Notes: generated by a model from the letters alone, not told the origin. A DNA stretch of 33,328 bases from Anaerolineae bacterium (GCA_015486235.1 WFSD01000023.1:1-33328), one strand, 5' to 3'. Positions 16,675-25,821 are shown, counted from the first letter of the stretch. Made by a program: numbers and translations.

Positions 16675-16752
16675 AGGTTCACATGGCCCTTTCTCCGTTC
16701 GGAAAGTGCGAACACTTGCAAGTGACCGCTGCCGGCCCCTCCCTCGTCTTTT

Positions 16753-16777
16753 GTAGGGGCGAGGCTTGTCCTCGCCC
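16753..16777 (+). repeat. REP-like palindrome with GTAG head
   Basis: GTAG + GGGCGAGG-CTTGT-CCTCGCCC. Confidence 0.65.
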
Positions 16778-16985
16778 TGGGGTGAGTCATGACAAAAAGC
16801 GGCGCCATCCCACCGGTATTTAGCATTGCCAAACTCCACTGAAAGACCGCCCGTTTTCTTCGTAACGGTCGTCCAAGGCCCTTCGTCGCTACGCTCCTCA
16901 GGGTGACGGAAGGAGGGTAGCGAGTGAGAAAAGGACAAAGCCCCTGAGCCATGCCGCCTGATCCGACCTATGTAACGCAAGTTTC

Positions 16986-18365
16986 CTACCGTCCAGCGGG
17001 CTGCCATAGCAAAAAACGGCTGCCGACTTCCTCCTCCGGCTTCATCAGACCTATCACGGACTCCCGGTGCGTGCGCTGTTCGATTTGCGAGTTGTTTCTC
17101 TTCCCGAAGCTGGTGGGCATCATCCGACGATCCCTGTCCAGGCTCCTTTGGGCTATGCCTACCACGTCAAACCCTACAGACCTGGCTATCTCGGCGATTC
17201 CCGTATGAGTGTGGACATCCATCCCACGCATCACCGACGTCCCGACAACCATGACAGCGGGCTTGCCGGGTGAAAGAACCCGAAGCATCTCCCGCAACAC
17301 CTGCTCCATCTCGGTGAAATATTTCCAGAGGACTTTCGCTTTCTTGCGGTCCAGCTTCTGCAGCTCTGCCAGGACTTCTTCCACGGACTCAGGCATCTGG
17401 GCAGGGACGAAATCTTTCGTGCGCTCGGAGCCTATGTACGTGGCCCTGATCCGGCTCAGGTCGTCCACGGAGTGCCCAAACCACACCAGGGAGAACTTGT
17501 GTGCTCTCATGTAATCTATGGCGTTCGCGTAAGGCGGCGAGGTCACGATGAGGTCCACGGAACCATTTTTCAAAGGCAAGGCCCTGGCATCCCCCGTCAG
17601 TATCCATGCCTTCCCATCAGCGGGCAGTTCCGCTAGGCTCCTGATGTTCTTTTCGAGACGAATCCCGAACTGGCTTAGTGGGGATTTCGTTCTCTTGTTC
17701 AGGTCTCGGTGGGGCCTGGAATGCGATAAGTCCCTCGCGAGAGAGACACTGCCGGATTTGGCGATGATCGTGGCAGAGAAAGTGAGTTCGAAGAACCGCC
17801 TTTCCACCGGTTCCTCCACCTCCTCTATCGCCCTGGCGAGAGCCGCCAGTTCCTTTCGTGCACCGTCGGGGAACCAATATTCCACGAAACTCCTGGTCTT
17901 CTCGTCGAAATCGGACAGAGTGACGTGTTCCAGGAGCTGCCGCGCCCGGAAGAGGAGCTTCCTGCCAAGATATCGCAGCCTTCCCTCGTCTAGAGGACTG
18001 GTTTTGACGGAGGAAAGGCGCACTGCAAGGGGGTCGAGGTCTACGCCTATCCCTTTCCTGCCGAGCATTAAGGCTTCCACCACCGTCGTGCCTGAGCCAA
18101 CCATGGGGTCGAGAATCACGTCTCCGGCATCCGTTAGGGCCTGTATGAAAAGTCCTGGAAGCTGTGGGGGGAATTTGGCGGCAAAGGGGTGGAGCCTGTG
18201 GGACGCGTAGCCAGTCCGTGCTCCCTGGAAGTCCAGGTCTCTTTTCAGGAGCTCGACCAGAATGTCCCTGAGATTCGATTTCGCCGGGGAAGTCTTTCCG
18301 AGAAACCTCTTCTTCGTTTCAGGGAACAGTTTCAATTGTACCTGCGCCGCTCCGCTCACGCCCAC
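16986..18365 (-). CDS. DNA methyltransferase (TSPPY; N4-C or N6-A type), orphan in this window
   Basis: HPFAAKFPPQLPGLFI, DPMVGSGTTVVEALMLGRKGIGVDLDPLA (motif I), LIVTSPPYANAIDYMRAHKFSL (motif IV). Confidence 0.88.
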   Translation of the reverse strand: MGVSGAAQVQLKLFPETKKRFLGKTSPAKSNLRDILVELLKRDLDFQGARTGYASHRLHPFAAKFPPQLPGLFIQALTDAGDVILDPMVGSGTTVVEALMLGRKGIGVDLDPLAVRLSSVKTSPLDEGRLRYLGRKLLFRARQLLEHVTLSDFDEKTRSFVEYWFPDGARKELAALARAIEEVEEPVERRFFELTFSATIIAKSGSVSLARDLSHSRPHRDLNKRTKSPLSQFGIRLEKNIRSLAELPADGKAWILTGDARALPLKNGSVDLIVTSPPYANAIDYMRAHKFSLVWFGHSVDDLSRIRATYIGSERTKDFVPAQMPESVEEVLAELQKLDRKKAKVLWKYFTEMEQVLREMLRVLSPGKPAVMVVGTSVMRGMDVHTHTGIAEIARSVGFDVVGIAQRSLDRDRRMMPTSFGKRNNSQIEQRTHRESVIGLMKPEEEVGSRFLLWQPAGR

Positions 18366-18393
18366 GGACGGTCCTCCTGACGGTTTTTCTCAA

Positions 18394-18422
18394 GAAGGGC
18401 AGGGATGCACTCCCTGCCCTTC
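18394..18422 (-). terminator. Possible terminator hairpin between the BMP gene and the methyltransferase
   Basis: GAAGGGCAGGG-ATGCACT-CCCTGCCCTTC, perfect 11-bp stem just past the BMP stop; U-tract weak. Confidence 0.5.
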
Positions 18423-18445
18423 CGAAAACAGGACGAATGGCCTCG

Positions 18446-19621
18446 TTACTGTATCTTCGGTGGCTTTTCGGCACCGGGGATCTTACCTTCTACCCCCTGC
18501 ACGAACCATTTGATGTTCCAGATTTGTTTCCAGTTGAGCGCCTTGCCCTTTGGCACTACCAATGAGCCATCCTGGGCGTAAATCGGGCCGGCGGCTGGAT
18601 CGAACTTGCCGCTCAGGATTTCCGCTTTCTTGGCCTCGACGGCTTTCTTGATAGCGTCGTCGGCAGCAGGTCCGAACTTGAAGTTCACGATTCCGGTGGA
18701 AGCATCCCACCAGCTCCCGGGGAGACCCTTGGGCTTGAATGTGCCGTTCATAACCTCTTTGATGATCTTAACGTAGGCAACCCCCCAGTTCCAGTAGGGG
18801 ACGCCGATGCATCCCTTGCCGGCCAGCTCGCAGGCGTTGGGGCTATCGTAAGCCATGCCCCATTTTCCTTTCTCAGTGGCAGCTTGCACAGGCCCAGGCG
18901 TATCGGAGCCAGTGATGATCACGTCGGCACCAGCGGCGAGGAGCGATTCGGCAGCCTCTTTTTCCGTCGGCGGGTCGTACCAGGAGTTGATCCATACAAC
19001 CTTTACTTTTGCCTTCGGATTCACGGAGCGAGCACCCAGAGTGGCGAAATTGATGTGCCTTATGACCTCTGGGATTGGGTAGGGGGCCACGTAGCCGATG
19101 ACGCCGGTCTTGGATTTCATAGCGGCTGCCATGCCGGCCAGGTATTTCATCTTGTACATCGTGCCGAAGAGGTTGTCGAAGTTGGTGTCGTTGTTCTTGT
19201 ACCCGGATACGTGAATCCACACTATGTCGGGGTACTCTTTTGCCAGCTTTTCCATCGTGTCCATATAGCCGAAGCTGGTGCCAAAAATAATTTTGTATCC
19301 TTTCTCTGCGAAATCGCGGAACACACGTTCGGCGTCGGCACCTTCGGGCACAGACTCCGCGTATGCTGTCTCGACCTTGTCACCAAGCTCTTTCTCCACG
19401 TACTTACGACCGAGGTCGTGGGCGTAAGACCAACCGGCATCTCCCACAGGGCCTACGTAGACCCACGCGGCCTTGAGTTTCTTGGCAGGCGCTTTGGTTG
19501 GCGGGGCAGCGGTGGGAGCTTTGGTCGGCACCGGAGTAGGGGCCGGCTTGGCACAGCTCGAGATCACCATGGCGAGCACCATCAGCAAAGCTACGAACAG
19601 GAACAACTTCTTGCGGTACAT
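18446..19621 (-). CDS. BMP family (basic membrane protein) nucleoside-binding lipoprotein
   Basis: MYRKKLFLFVALLMVLAMVISSCAKPAPTPVPTKAP lipoprotein signal; KLKAAWVYVGPVGDAGWSYAHDLGRKYVEKEL...FGTSFGYMDTMEKLAKEYPDIVWIHVSGYK. SD GGAGGAGAAA before ATG 19621. Confidence 0.92.
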   Translation of the reverse strand: MYRKKLFLFVALLMVLAMVISSCAKPAPTPVPTKAPTAAPPTKAPAKKLKAAWVYVGPVGDAGWSYAHDLGRKYVEKELGDKVETAYAESVPEGADAERVFRDFAEKGYKIIFGTSFGYMDTMEKLAKEYPDIVWIHVSGYKNNDTNFDNLFGTMYKMKYLAGMAAAMKSKTGVIGYVAPYPIPEVIRHINFATLGARSVNPKAKVKVVWINSWYDPPTEKEAAESLLAAGADVIITGSDTPGPVQAATEKGKWGMAYDSPNACELAGKGCIGVPYWNWGVAYVKIIKEVMNGTFKPKGLPGSWWDASTGIVNFKFGPAADDAIKKAVEAKKAEILSGKFDPAAGPIYAQDGSLVVPKGKALNWKQIWNIKWFVQGVEGKIPGAEKPPKIQ

Positions 19622-20085
19622 TTTCTCCTCCATTTCGATATTTGATCGAACGAATGGCGTGGAACTCCGAAAGAACATTTTTCTAGAGAGAAAATCAAGC
19701 CCAAGCTCCCGAGTATCACCTCCTTTCTGACAGATTTAACAAAATTGGTCGCCATCGTTTCCGCAGGTTGATGCAGCAGGGAGAGATCTCGTGTCAAACT
19801 ACTATGGCGTCGGCAAAGAAGCGGAAGAGAAGACGTTCCGACGCACTGATTCGGCGAAATGGTACTACAAACGTCTGTGTTTGTCAACGCCCCAAGAGGG
19901 AAAAGATGACCTCGCTGGAAAATGCCTTCTCAGCGCAGAGCTCGCTTGAGCTCAATCAGCGAGTCAACGAATGAGCGAATCAGCGAAACAGGCTGCTTCG
20001 AGGAAAGCTTTATCGCCGATTCGCTGATTCTGGACTTTTGCGTTCTCGGCGGTGAAGCTTTTTCAGCACGGCCAAGGGCGCTAAC

Positions 20086-20541
20086 TCACCCGGAATCTTC
20101 TTCGTCCAGGCGGGCCAGCAGTGCCTCCAGCCCTAGCAGGTAGCTGCGCCAGCCAAAGCCGCTTATCTGCCCTGCGCAGACAGGCGCGGTCAAGGATGTG
20201 TGTCGGAAATCCTCCCTGGCGTGCACGTTGGAGAGGTGCACTTCCACCACGGGTAATCCCGATGCCGCTATTGCGTCCCGCAGAGCCACGCTGGTGTGGG
20301 TGTAAGCGGCAGGGTTGAAGATGATTCCATCGGCCCACGCCATGGCATCCTGGATGGCATCCACAAGGGTACCTTCGGAATTGGACTGGAGAGCGCGGAT
20401 CTCCACGTCCCTGGCGGACGCCGCTTCCATCAGCCTTCTATTTATCTCATCGAGTGTGATCCTTCCGTAAATCTCCGGCTCACGCGTGCCCAGCAGATTC
20501 AGGTTTGGCCCATGGAGTATCAGCACTTTGTAACGCGCCAT
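20086..20541 (-). CDS. aroQ: Type II 3-dehydroquinate dehydratase
   Basis: [21 protein letters not shown]...[17 protein letters not shown]...[31 protein letters not shown]. Confidence 0.96.
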   Translation of the reverse strand: MARYKVLILHGPNLNLLGTREPEIYGRITLDEINRRLMEAASARDVEIRALQSNSEGTLVDAIQDAMAWADGIIFNPAAYTHTSVALRDAIAASGLPVVEVHLSNVHAREDFRHTSLTAPVCAGQISGFGWRSYLLGLEALLARLDEEDSG

Positions 20542-20550
20542 CCAGGCACC

Positions 20551-21615
20551 TCACTTTCTTTGTAGGCCCTCGACCCTGGGCAGAAGCGCGTCCACGGTGC
20601 GTTTGACCAATGCCAGCGGTTCATGGCGATTGCCACAATTTCTGGCATCCGCTTCCACATCGATGTCGGAAGGGATCCCGGCGAAATTCGCTATCTGTAC
20701 GCCCCAGCCGAGCCCAAGCGTGGGGTGCACGAACCCTCCGCCACCCAGGAAGATCAGCTTCGTATGGGTACCACGGAGCAGTTCCGCCAGCACGCGGCTG
20801 GCGTGATCATAGCTCTTCAGGCTGTAGGAGAGATGGCTGACGATGCCGGAGCAGTGGCCATCCACACCCATCTGCAGAACCAGAACATCAGGCCTGTAAC
20901 TCTCCAAGAGCGCTGGCACCAACGCATCGAATGCGTAGATGAAATCGGCGTCCTTTGCGTCGGGTGGCATAGGTACGTTGAAATTGTAGCCTAGCCCATC
21001 CCCTTCGCCAGCCTCGTCCACGAACCCGCTGGCAAAAGGATACAAAGTTCGCGGATCCTGGTGGAAGGAAACTGTGAGTACATCGTTTCGGCGGTAGAAA
21101 GCACGCTGCGTGCCATCGCCGTGGTGAGCATCTATGTCCAACACCATCACTCGTCCCACACCTCGCTGCAGCATCAGGGTCACGATGATAGCGATGTCAT
21201 TGAAAATGCAAAACCCACGCCCTGTCTCGGCGAAGGCGTGGTGCCATCCGCCGCAGAGGTTCCCCGCCGCGGGGTAAGCGCCGTCCAGCACCAACTCCAT
21301 CGCTTTGATGCTCCCCCCGACGGAAATGGCTCCGGCCTCGTAGATACCTGGGAAGATCGGCGTGTCTGGCGTGATCGAGCCGCTGCCGATTTTGCTCAAG
21401 GCCTGTACCCGTTTCACATACTCCGTAGTGTGAAAGCTCGTAAGCTCCTCGAACGAGGCAGGCCTTGGGGACTCGATGGTGACTTTGCCCTCGCCCAGCA
21501 GGCCTTTCTCACGGAAAACTGCCATTGCGCGTTCGTATCTATCGCCGCGCATGGGGTGGCCCGGGCCGAAATCCAAGCGTCTGTACTCATCGGTGTACAC
21601 AAGAGCGAGCCCCAT
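20551..21615 (-). CDS. Histone deacetylase/acetoin utilisation superfamily protein with Tyr-to-Phe in the GGGGY motif
   Basis: GGWHHAF, VMVLDIDAHHGDGTQRAF, LQMGVDGH, FLGGGGF. Confidence 0.9.
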   Translation of the reverse strand: MGLALVYTDEYRRLDFGPGHPMRGDRYERAMAVFREKGLLGEGKVTIESPRPASFEELTSFHTTEYVKRVQALSKIGSGSITPDTPIFPGIYEAGAISVGGSIKAMELVLDGAYPAAGNLCGGWHHAFAETGRGFCIFNDIAIIVTLMLQRGVGRVMVLDIDAHHGDGTQRAFYRRNDVLTVSFHQDPRTLYPFASGFVDEAGEGDGLGYNFNVPMPPDAKDADFIYAFDALVPALLESYRPDVLVLQMGVDGHCSGIVSHLSYSLKSYDHASRVLAELLRGTHTKLIFLGGGGFVHPTLGLGWGVQIANFAGIPSDIDVEADARNCGNRHEPLALVKRTVDALLPRVEGLQRK

Positions 21616-21619
21616 CCCA

Positions 21620-22435
21620 TCACCTCCTCGGCAGTTCTTTGATGATATCCTCGGCGTCCATCTCCACCATTTCCTCGCTATCCTCGAGCCAGACCACGAG
21701 ACGACGTTTCAGGGTGTGGACGCGCTTCACTTTGCCCTTGCCCATGGTGGTCATCACCTTGGCATTCAATCTTGGCAGGTCTTTTTGTATGTCCGCGTAG
21801 ACCGGTGCTTCGAAAGCCAGGCAGCATAGGAGTTTTCCACATACCCCGGATATGCTATCCGGATCTAGAGGCAGGTCCTGCTGCTTCGCCAGCTTGATGG
21901 AGACCGGCGAGAACTCCCGCATCCAGGTGGAGCAACAAAGAGGCATCCCGCACCTGCCTATTCCGCCGATCATTTTTGCCTCGTCCCTCACGCCGATCTG
22001 GCGCATCAATATCCGCGTGTTCAGCGCGTGGGAAAGCTCACGCACCAGAGCACGGAAATCTACCCGCTTCTCGGCGGTGAAATACACGGTCAGGAGCGAG
22101 CCATCGAAATTGTATTTCACCTGGCTGAGTTTCATGTTGAGGCCGGCCCGGGCGATCTTCTCCTTGCAAATCCTGTAGGCCTCTGGCTCTTTTGCAGAGA
22201 ACTCCTCCCGCTTCATCATGTCCAGGGGGGTGGCGCGGCGCAGGACGGGTTTCAGAGGACCTTCCAATTCCTCGTCTGGCACCTCTCTGGGTTCGTAAAC
22301 CACAGTTCCTATTTCCAGCCCACGCGCAGTCTTCACTATCACATGATCGTCACGTTCCAGGTTCTCTATCCCCCCGGGGAAAAAATAGTAAATCCTGCTC
22401 ACATTCCTGAAAGCTATCCCAACCACTACCGGCAT
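21620..22435 (-). CDS. ricT: PSP1 domain protein, RicT/YaaT-like
   Basis: MIGGIGRCGMPLCCSTWMREFSPVSIKLAKQQDLPLDPDSISGVCGKLLCCLAFE; downstream of holB as in many bacteria. Confidence 0.9.
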   Translation of the reverse strand: MPVVVGIAFRNVSRIYYFFPGGIENLERDDHVIVKTARGLEIGTVVYEPREVPDEELEGPLKPVLRRATPLDMMKREEFSAKEPEAYRICKEKIARAGLNMKLSQVKYNFDGSLLTVYFTAEKRVDFRALVRELSHALNTRILMRQIGVRDEAKMIGGIGRCGMPLCCSTWMREFSPVSIKLAKQQDLPLDPDSISGVCGKLLCCLAFEAPVYADIQKDLPRLNAKVMTTMGKGKVKRVHTLKRRLVVWLEDSEEMVEMDAEDIIKELPRR

Positions 22436-22480
22436 ATCTCACCCCATCGAAAAAGGACGGCTCTGCCGACCTTGTCGCTT

Positions 22481-23473
22481 TCAATTTGCCTGCCACACCG
22501 GCAGGTGCAACAAAACGTCCTCCAGCAACAACCTGGTGTTCGCATTGCTCCTTAGCATCCGACGCACCCTCTGAAGCCTGCCCAAGAAGGCTCTGGCGGT
22601 TTCCGGCGCAATGGCCGAAGCCAGATGGCCGAGTTCCTCCCGCTTGTCCTCGTTGGTCACGCCCTCGTCGAATCCGGACTGCAGGAGCAACACATCCCTC
22701 CACCATCCGCTCCAAACATCAAGCCATTCTGCAATCAAGGTTTTGCTGTCTCGCATCTTCTCCGCATACGCCAGCCTGTCTGCGTAAACCGACGACATCA
22801 GCTCCAGCATATCCCTCCAGAACGATTCCCGGTGAATCAGGAAATCCGGGTTTTCCAAGGCGGTAACCGCCCACCCGATCCTGCCGCCGGAAAGCCGTGC
22901 CAGCAGATTCGCTCTGGATGCGTTGGCCCCCCATCTCTCTTGCAAGGCTTCCGATACCAACGCCGTTGGCAACGGGCGCAGCCGGATTATCTGGCACCTG
23001 GACACGATGGTGGGCAACAGGCTCTCGGCGCTCTCCGCTGTCAATACCAACAGCGTGTGGGACGGGGGTTCTTCCAATGTTTTGAGCAGAGCGTTGGCAG
23101 CAGGGATGTTCGCCTTGTCGAACTGCTCCAATATCCCGATTTTCCATCGCCCTTCCACCGGGGAAAGGGCGAGTTTCCGTTCCAGGTCTCGGATCTGTTC
23201 GATCTTTACCGATTCTTTCTCCGGCCGTACATGGATCACATCCGGGTGTCTGCCTGCCGCCTGCAGGCGGCAGGACCGGCACTCGCCGCACGGGCGATCC
23301 TTGGCCTTGGGTGCGAGACAGTTCACAGCCATGCTCCATGTCTGCGCCAGCAGCGTTTTCCCCACGCCCTCGGGCCCCACGAAGAGCAGTGCATGCGGTA
23401 GCTTGCCCGATTCGATAGCCTGCTGCAGCAGGCTGACCGCCCACTCGTGCCCCACGACCCCCCAATCGCTCAT
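22481..23473 (-). CDS. holB: DNA polymerase III delta' subunit
   Basis: PHALLFVGPEGVGKTLLAQTWSMAVNCL, CGECRSCRLQAAGRHPDVIHV, LKTLEEPPSHTLLVLTAESAESLLPTIVSRCQIIRLRPL. Confidence 0.94.
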   Translation of the reverse strand: MSDWGVVGHEWAVSLLQQAIESGKLPHALLFVGPEGVGKTLLAQTWSMAVNCLAPKAKDRPCGECRSCRLQAAGRHPDVIHVRPEKESVKIEQIRDLERKLALSPVEGRWKIGILEQFDKANIPAANALLKTLEEPPSHTLLVLTAESAESLLPTIVSRCQIIRLRPLPTALVSEALQERWGANASRANLLARLSGGRIGWAVTALENPDFLIHRESFWRDMLELMSSVYADRLAYAEKMRDSKTLIAEWLDVWSGWWRDVLLLQSGFDEGVTNEDKREELGHLASAIAPETARAFLGRLQRVRRMLRSNANTRLLLEDVLLHLPVWQAN

Positions 23474-25614
23474 CGCCAGCGAATCGTCTGCCCGCTAGAT
23501 GGTGCTCTGCCACGGCCCGGACAAGTCAGTCTCCCGATTGGCGTGCCATCTGTTCCAATTACTCCAACGGTGGGATATCTCTGTCTATCTGGCATGGAGT
23601 CGTAAATTGCCTCAATGGTGCCATCGCGCCGGAAGATCAGGCGAAAACTGGCTTCTTCGTTGCTCTGGAAGAAGGGCACGTCACGCCATTGGATCTCGAC
23701 AGTGTTTTCGCCCAGAAAGGCTGTTACCCTGCCCCCTGCGGAAGGGTCCAAATCATCTCCCAGAACATACACTGTGGCGGGCATGTGCTCTGCGCTCTCG
23801 CAGGATATTCGGTAGGGAGCCCTGGATGCCGCAGGTGGACGGAAAGTTACGAACCCGTTGGATGCTACCCATACCCTGGTGTATTTCTTCCTCTCGCCTG
23901 GCAGGTGCACGGGGAAAGGGAGATCGAGTTTCTGGTACTCGTCGTCGCCTAGGGCGATGTTTTGTTCATCGTAGACATTCAGCGGCGGCGAGGCGGGAAA
24001 GTACGGCATGTAGTATTGTTGTATTTCCGCTGAGGTATACTGGAGCGTCACTGAGATAGTATGTGGAAGCCCCTGGACATCGGAGTACGGAGATGAAATC
24101 GTCACCGTTCCGGAGTACACCCCAAAAGGCAGATCGTTACTTGTCATTGTGACAGTAAGCCCCTGGGATTCATCCGGTCCAATAGTCCTGGAGATTGGGA
24201 CTGTCAGTGCAAGCCAACCTGTGCCGCCGCGCACCGTTGCCTCCCATGGTATCGCGTAGATGTGACTTTCGTTTTTCAGCAGTACTCTTTTGTAGATTGG
24301 TTGGTTCGTATGGTTGGTCAGGAAATAGATACTGTCTGGCAAGTCGTCTACGCGGGGTGGGAGGAGCCTCCTTAGAGCTCTGCTCAGGTTTATGCGGCCG
24401 TAGCCCAGGTATTGGTTCCATCCGTTGGAGTCGTAAACATATAGCCCTACCTTGTCACAGGTTTCTTTCAGAATGTCCGCCACCTCGTCGTTGGTCAAGT
24501 CGGGGCGTAAGCTCATGAGCAAGGCGGCAGCTCCGGACACGTGGGGAGTGGCCATTGAGGTGCCCACAGCTCCGGAGTACAGTCCATTTGGCACGGTACT
24601 GATAATCGGCGTCCCATCACCACCAGGTGCTGCCAGATCCACCTCGTCGCCATAGTCGCTGTATGGAGCGCGATCGTCGTCGGCACCAGTAGCTGCCACA
24701 GCCAGCACTTCCGGGAATGCCGCAGGGTAGTAGACTCCGCGGCGGTCATCGTTCCCGACTGCTGCTACCAACAGTATTCCAGCGTCGTGAGCCTTCCGCA
24801 CTGCTTCTCGCACTATGTCCGAATCCTCGTTGCCTCCAAGACTGATGTTCAGCACCCTCACGCCGTCGTCGATAGCACCGTAAATAGCCGATGCCAGGTT
24901 GAAGTAGCTTCCCTCGCCGGTTTCGTCCAGGACTTTGTAGGCACGGATCCTCACGCCCCATGCCACGCCTGCCACACCTATGCCGTTATTCCCCATTGCG
25001 GCAAGTATCCCGGCAACGTGGGTGCCATGCCAGAAATCGTCGTATGGGTCGTTGTCATGGTTGACGTAATCGTACCCGGGCAGGATCCTGCCCTGGAACT
25101 CGGGATGCAAATCGTCTATTCCAGAATCTATGATGCCGACCACGATCTGAGGTGTTCCGGTGACTACGCTCCACGCTGTCGGTGCCTCGATCTTTCTCAT
25201 GTTCCACTGTTTGCTCCAGTAGGTGTCGTTGGGTACGGCAGGGCTCAGCGAGGGTTCCGCACAGGCGCGGATTATGTAGTTTGGTTCGGCGTATTTCACC
25301 AGGGGGTTGCTTTGGAGATCTCTGATAGCCTGTATCTCCTGCCCATCAGGCACTTTCAGCAATACCACCTGTGAGTTCTTGATCTCTCCAATGACCTTAT
25401 ACCCCTGTTCCGAGAGGAAGTCCCTGGCCTTGGCAAGGGACACCATTTCCTGGAACTGCACCATTACCTCTCCGGAGATAGCGTCGTCAGTGATGCTCTC
25501 GGCTGATGCCACATCTCTGTGGCCCAGGGCGATGATCAAGAGAAAGGCCGTGCCAAGCGCTACGGCTATGGCCACTGCAAAAGCTGTGCGCTCGACCAGT
25601 CGTCCTTTACGCAT
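23470..25614 (-). CDS. Secreted subtilisin-like (S8) serine protease with C-terminal beta-sandwich/nidogen-like region
   Basis: VGIIDSGIDDLHPEF, HGTHVAGILAAMGNN, VGTSMATPHVSGAAALL; signal-anchor MRKGRLVERTAFAVAIAVALGTAFLLI. ATG 25614 with GGAGGAATTC SD. Stop overlaps the holB start. Confidence 0.92.
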   Translation of the reverse strand: MRKGRLVERTAFAVAIAVALGTAFLLIIALGHRDVASAESITDDAISGEVMVQFQEMVSLAKARDFLSEQGYKVIGEIKNSQVVLLKVPDGQEIQAIRDLQSNPLVKYAEPNYIIRACAEPSLSPAVPNDTYWSKQWNMRKIEAPTAWSVVTGTPQIVVGIIDSGIDDLHPEFQGRILPGYDYVNHDNDPYDDFWHGTHVAGILAAMGNNGIGVAGVAWGVRIRAYKVLDETGEGSYFNLASAIYGAIDDGVRVLNISLGGNEDSDIVREAVRKAHDAGILLVAAVGNDDRRGVYYPAAFPEVLAVAATGADDDRAPYSDYGDEVDLAAPGGDGTPIISTVPNGLYSGAVGTSMATPHVSGAAALLMSLRPDLTNDEVADILKETCDKVGLYVYDSNGWNQYLGYGRINLSRALRRLLPPRVDDLPDSIYFLTNHTNQPIYKRVLLKNESHIYAIPWEATVRGGTGWLALTVPISRTIGPDESQGLTVTMTSNDLPFGVYSGTVTISSPYSDVQGLPHTISVTLQYTSAEIQQYYMPYFPASPPLNVYDEQNIALGDDEYQKLDLPFPVHLPGERKKYTRVWVASNGFVTFRPPAASRAPYRISCESAEHMPATVYVLGDDLDPSAGGRVTAFLGENTVEIQWRDVPFFQSNEEASFRLIFRRDGTIEAIYDSMPDRQRYPTVGVIGTDGTPIGRLTCPGRGRAPSSGQTIRWR

Positions 25615-25777
25615 GAATTCCTCCACGTCAGGCCCCTTTCGGTGGGATTCCACCGCGTTTAGGCTGGCGGTGTTTTCTTCAGGGTTTGAGCTATTGTTGT
25701 CAATCGGCGTCACTGCGCATGCCAGAACTTCCCGTAGCTGCCCGGTCGGTTGTGTTTCTGGCATCTCGATGGAAAAT

Positions 25778-25806
25778 ATTATAGCAGGATGAGCAGCATA
25801 AAGCAA
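25778..25806 (-). promoter_or_regulatory. Putative promoter of the subtilase-holB-ricT operon
   Basis: Minus strand TTGCTT-N17-TATAAT. Confidence 0.45.
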
Positions 25807-25821
25807 AGGAGTTTTGTCGGG

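Larger units (their letters stand above)
16299..16733. repeat. Composite intergenic repeat, copy R3
   Basis: ATTGGTAGCGCTCAAAAGCAGTGTGATGAGT ... CCGTTCGGAAAGTGCGAACACTTGCAAG. Confidence 0.7.

Noticed and set aside
16555-17007. 150-aa minus-strand ORF similar to the 11935-12174 ORF (FRTEKGxCxPVExTVSPL)
   Set aside because: Similarity is explained by the nucleotide-level composite repeat and its REP palindromes, not by a protein family
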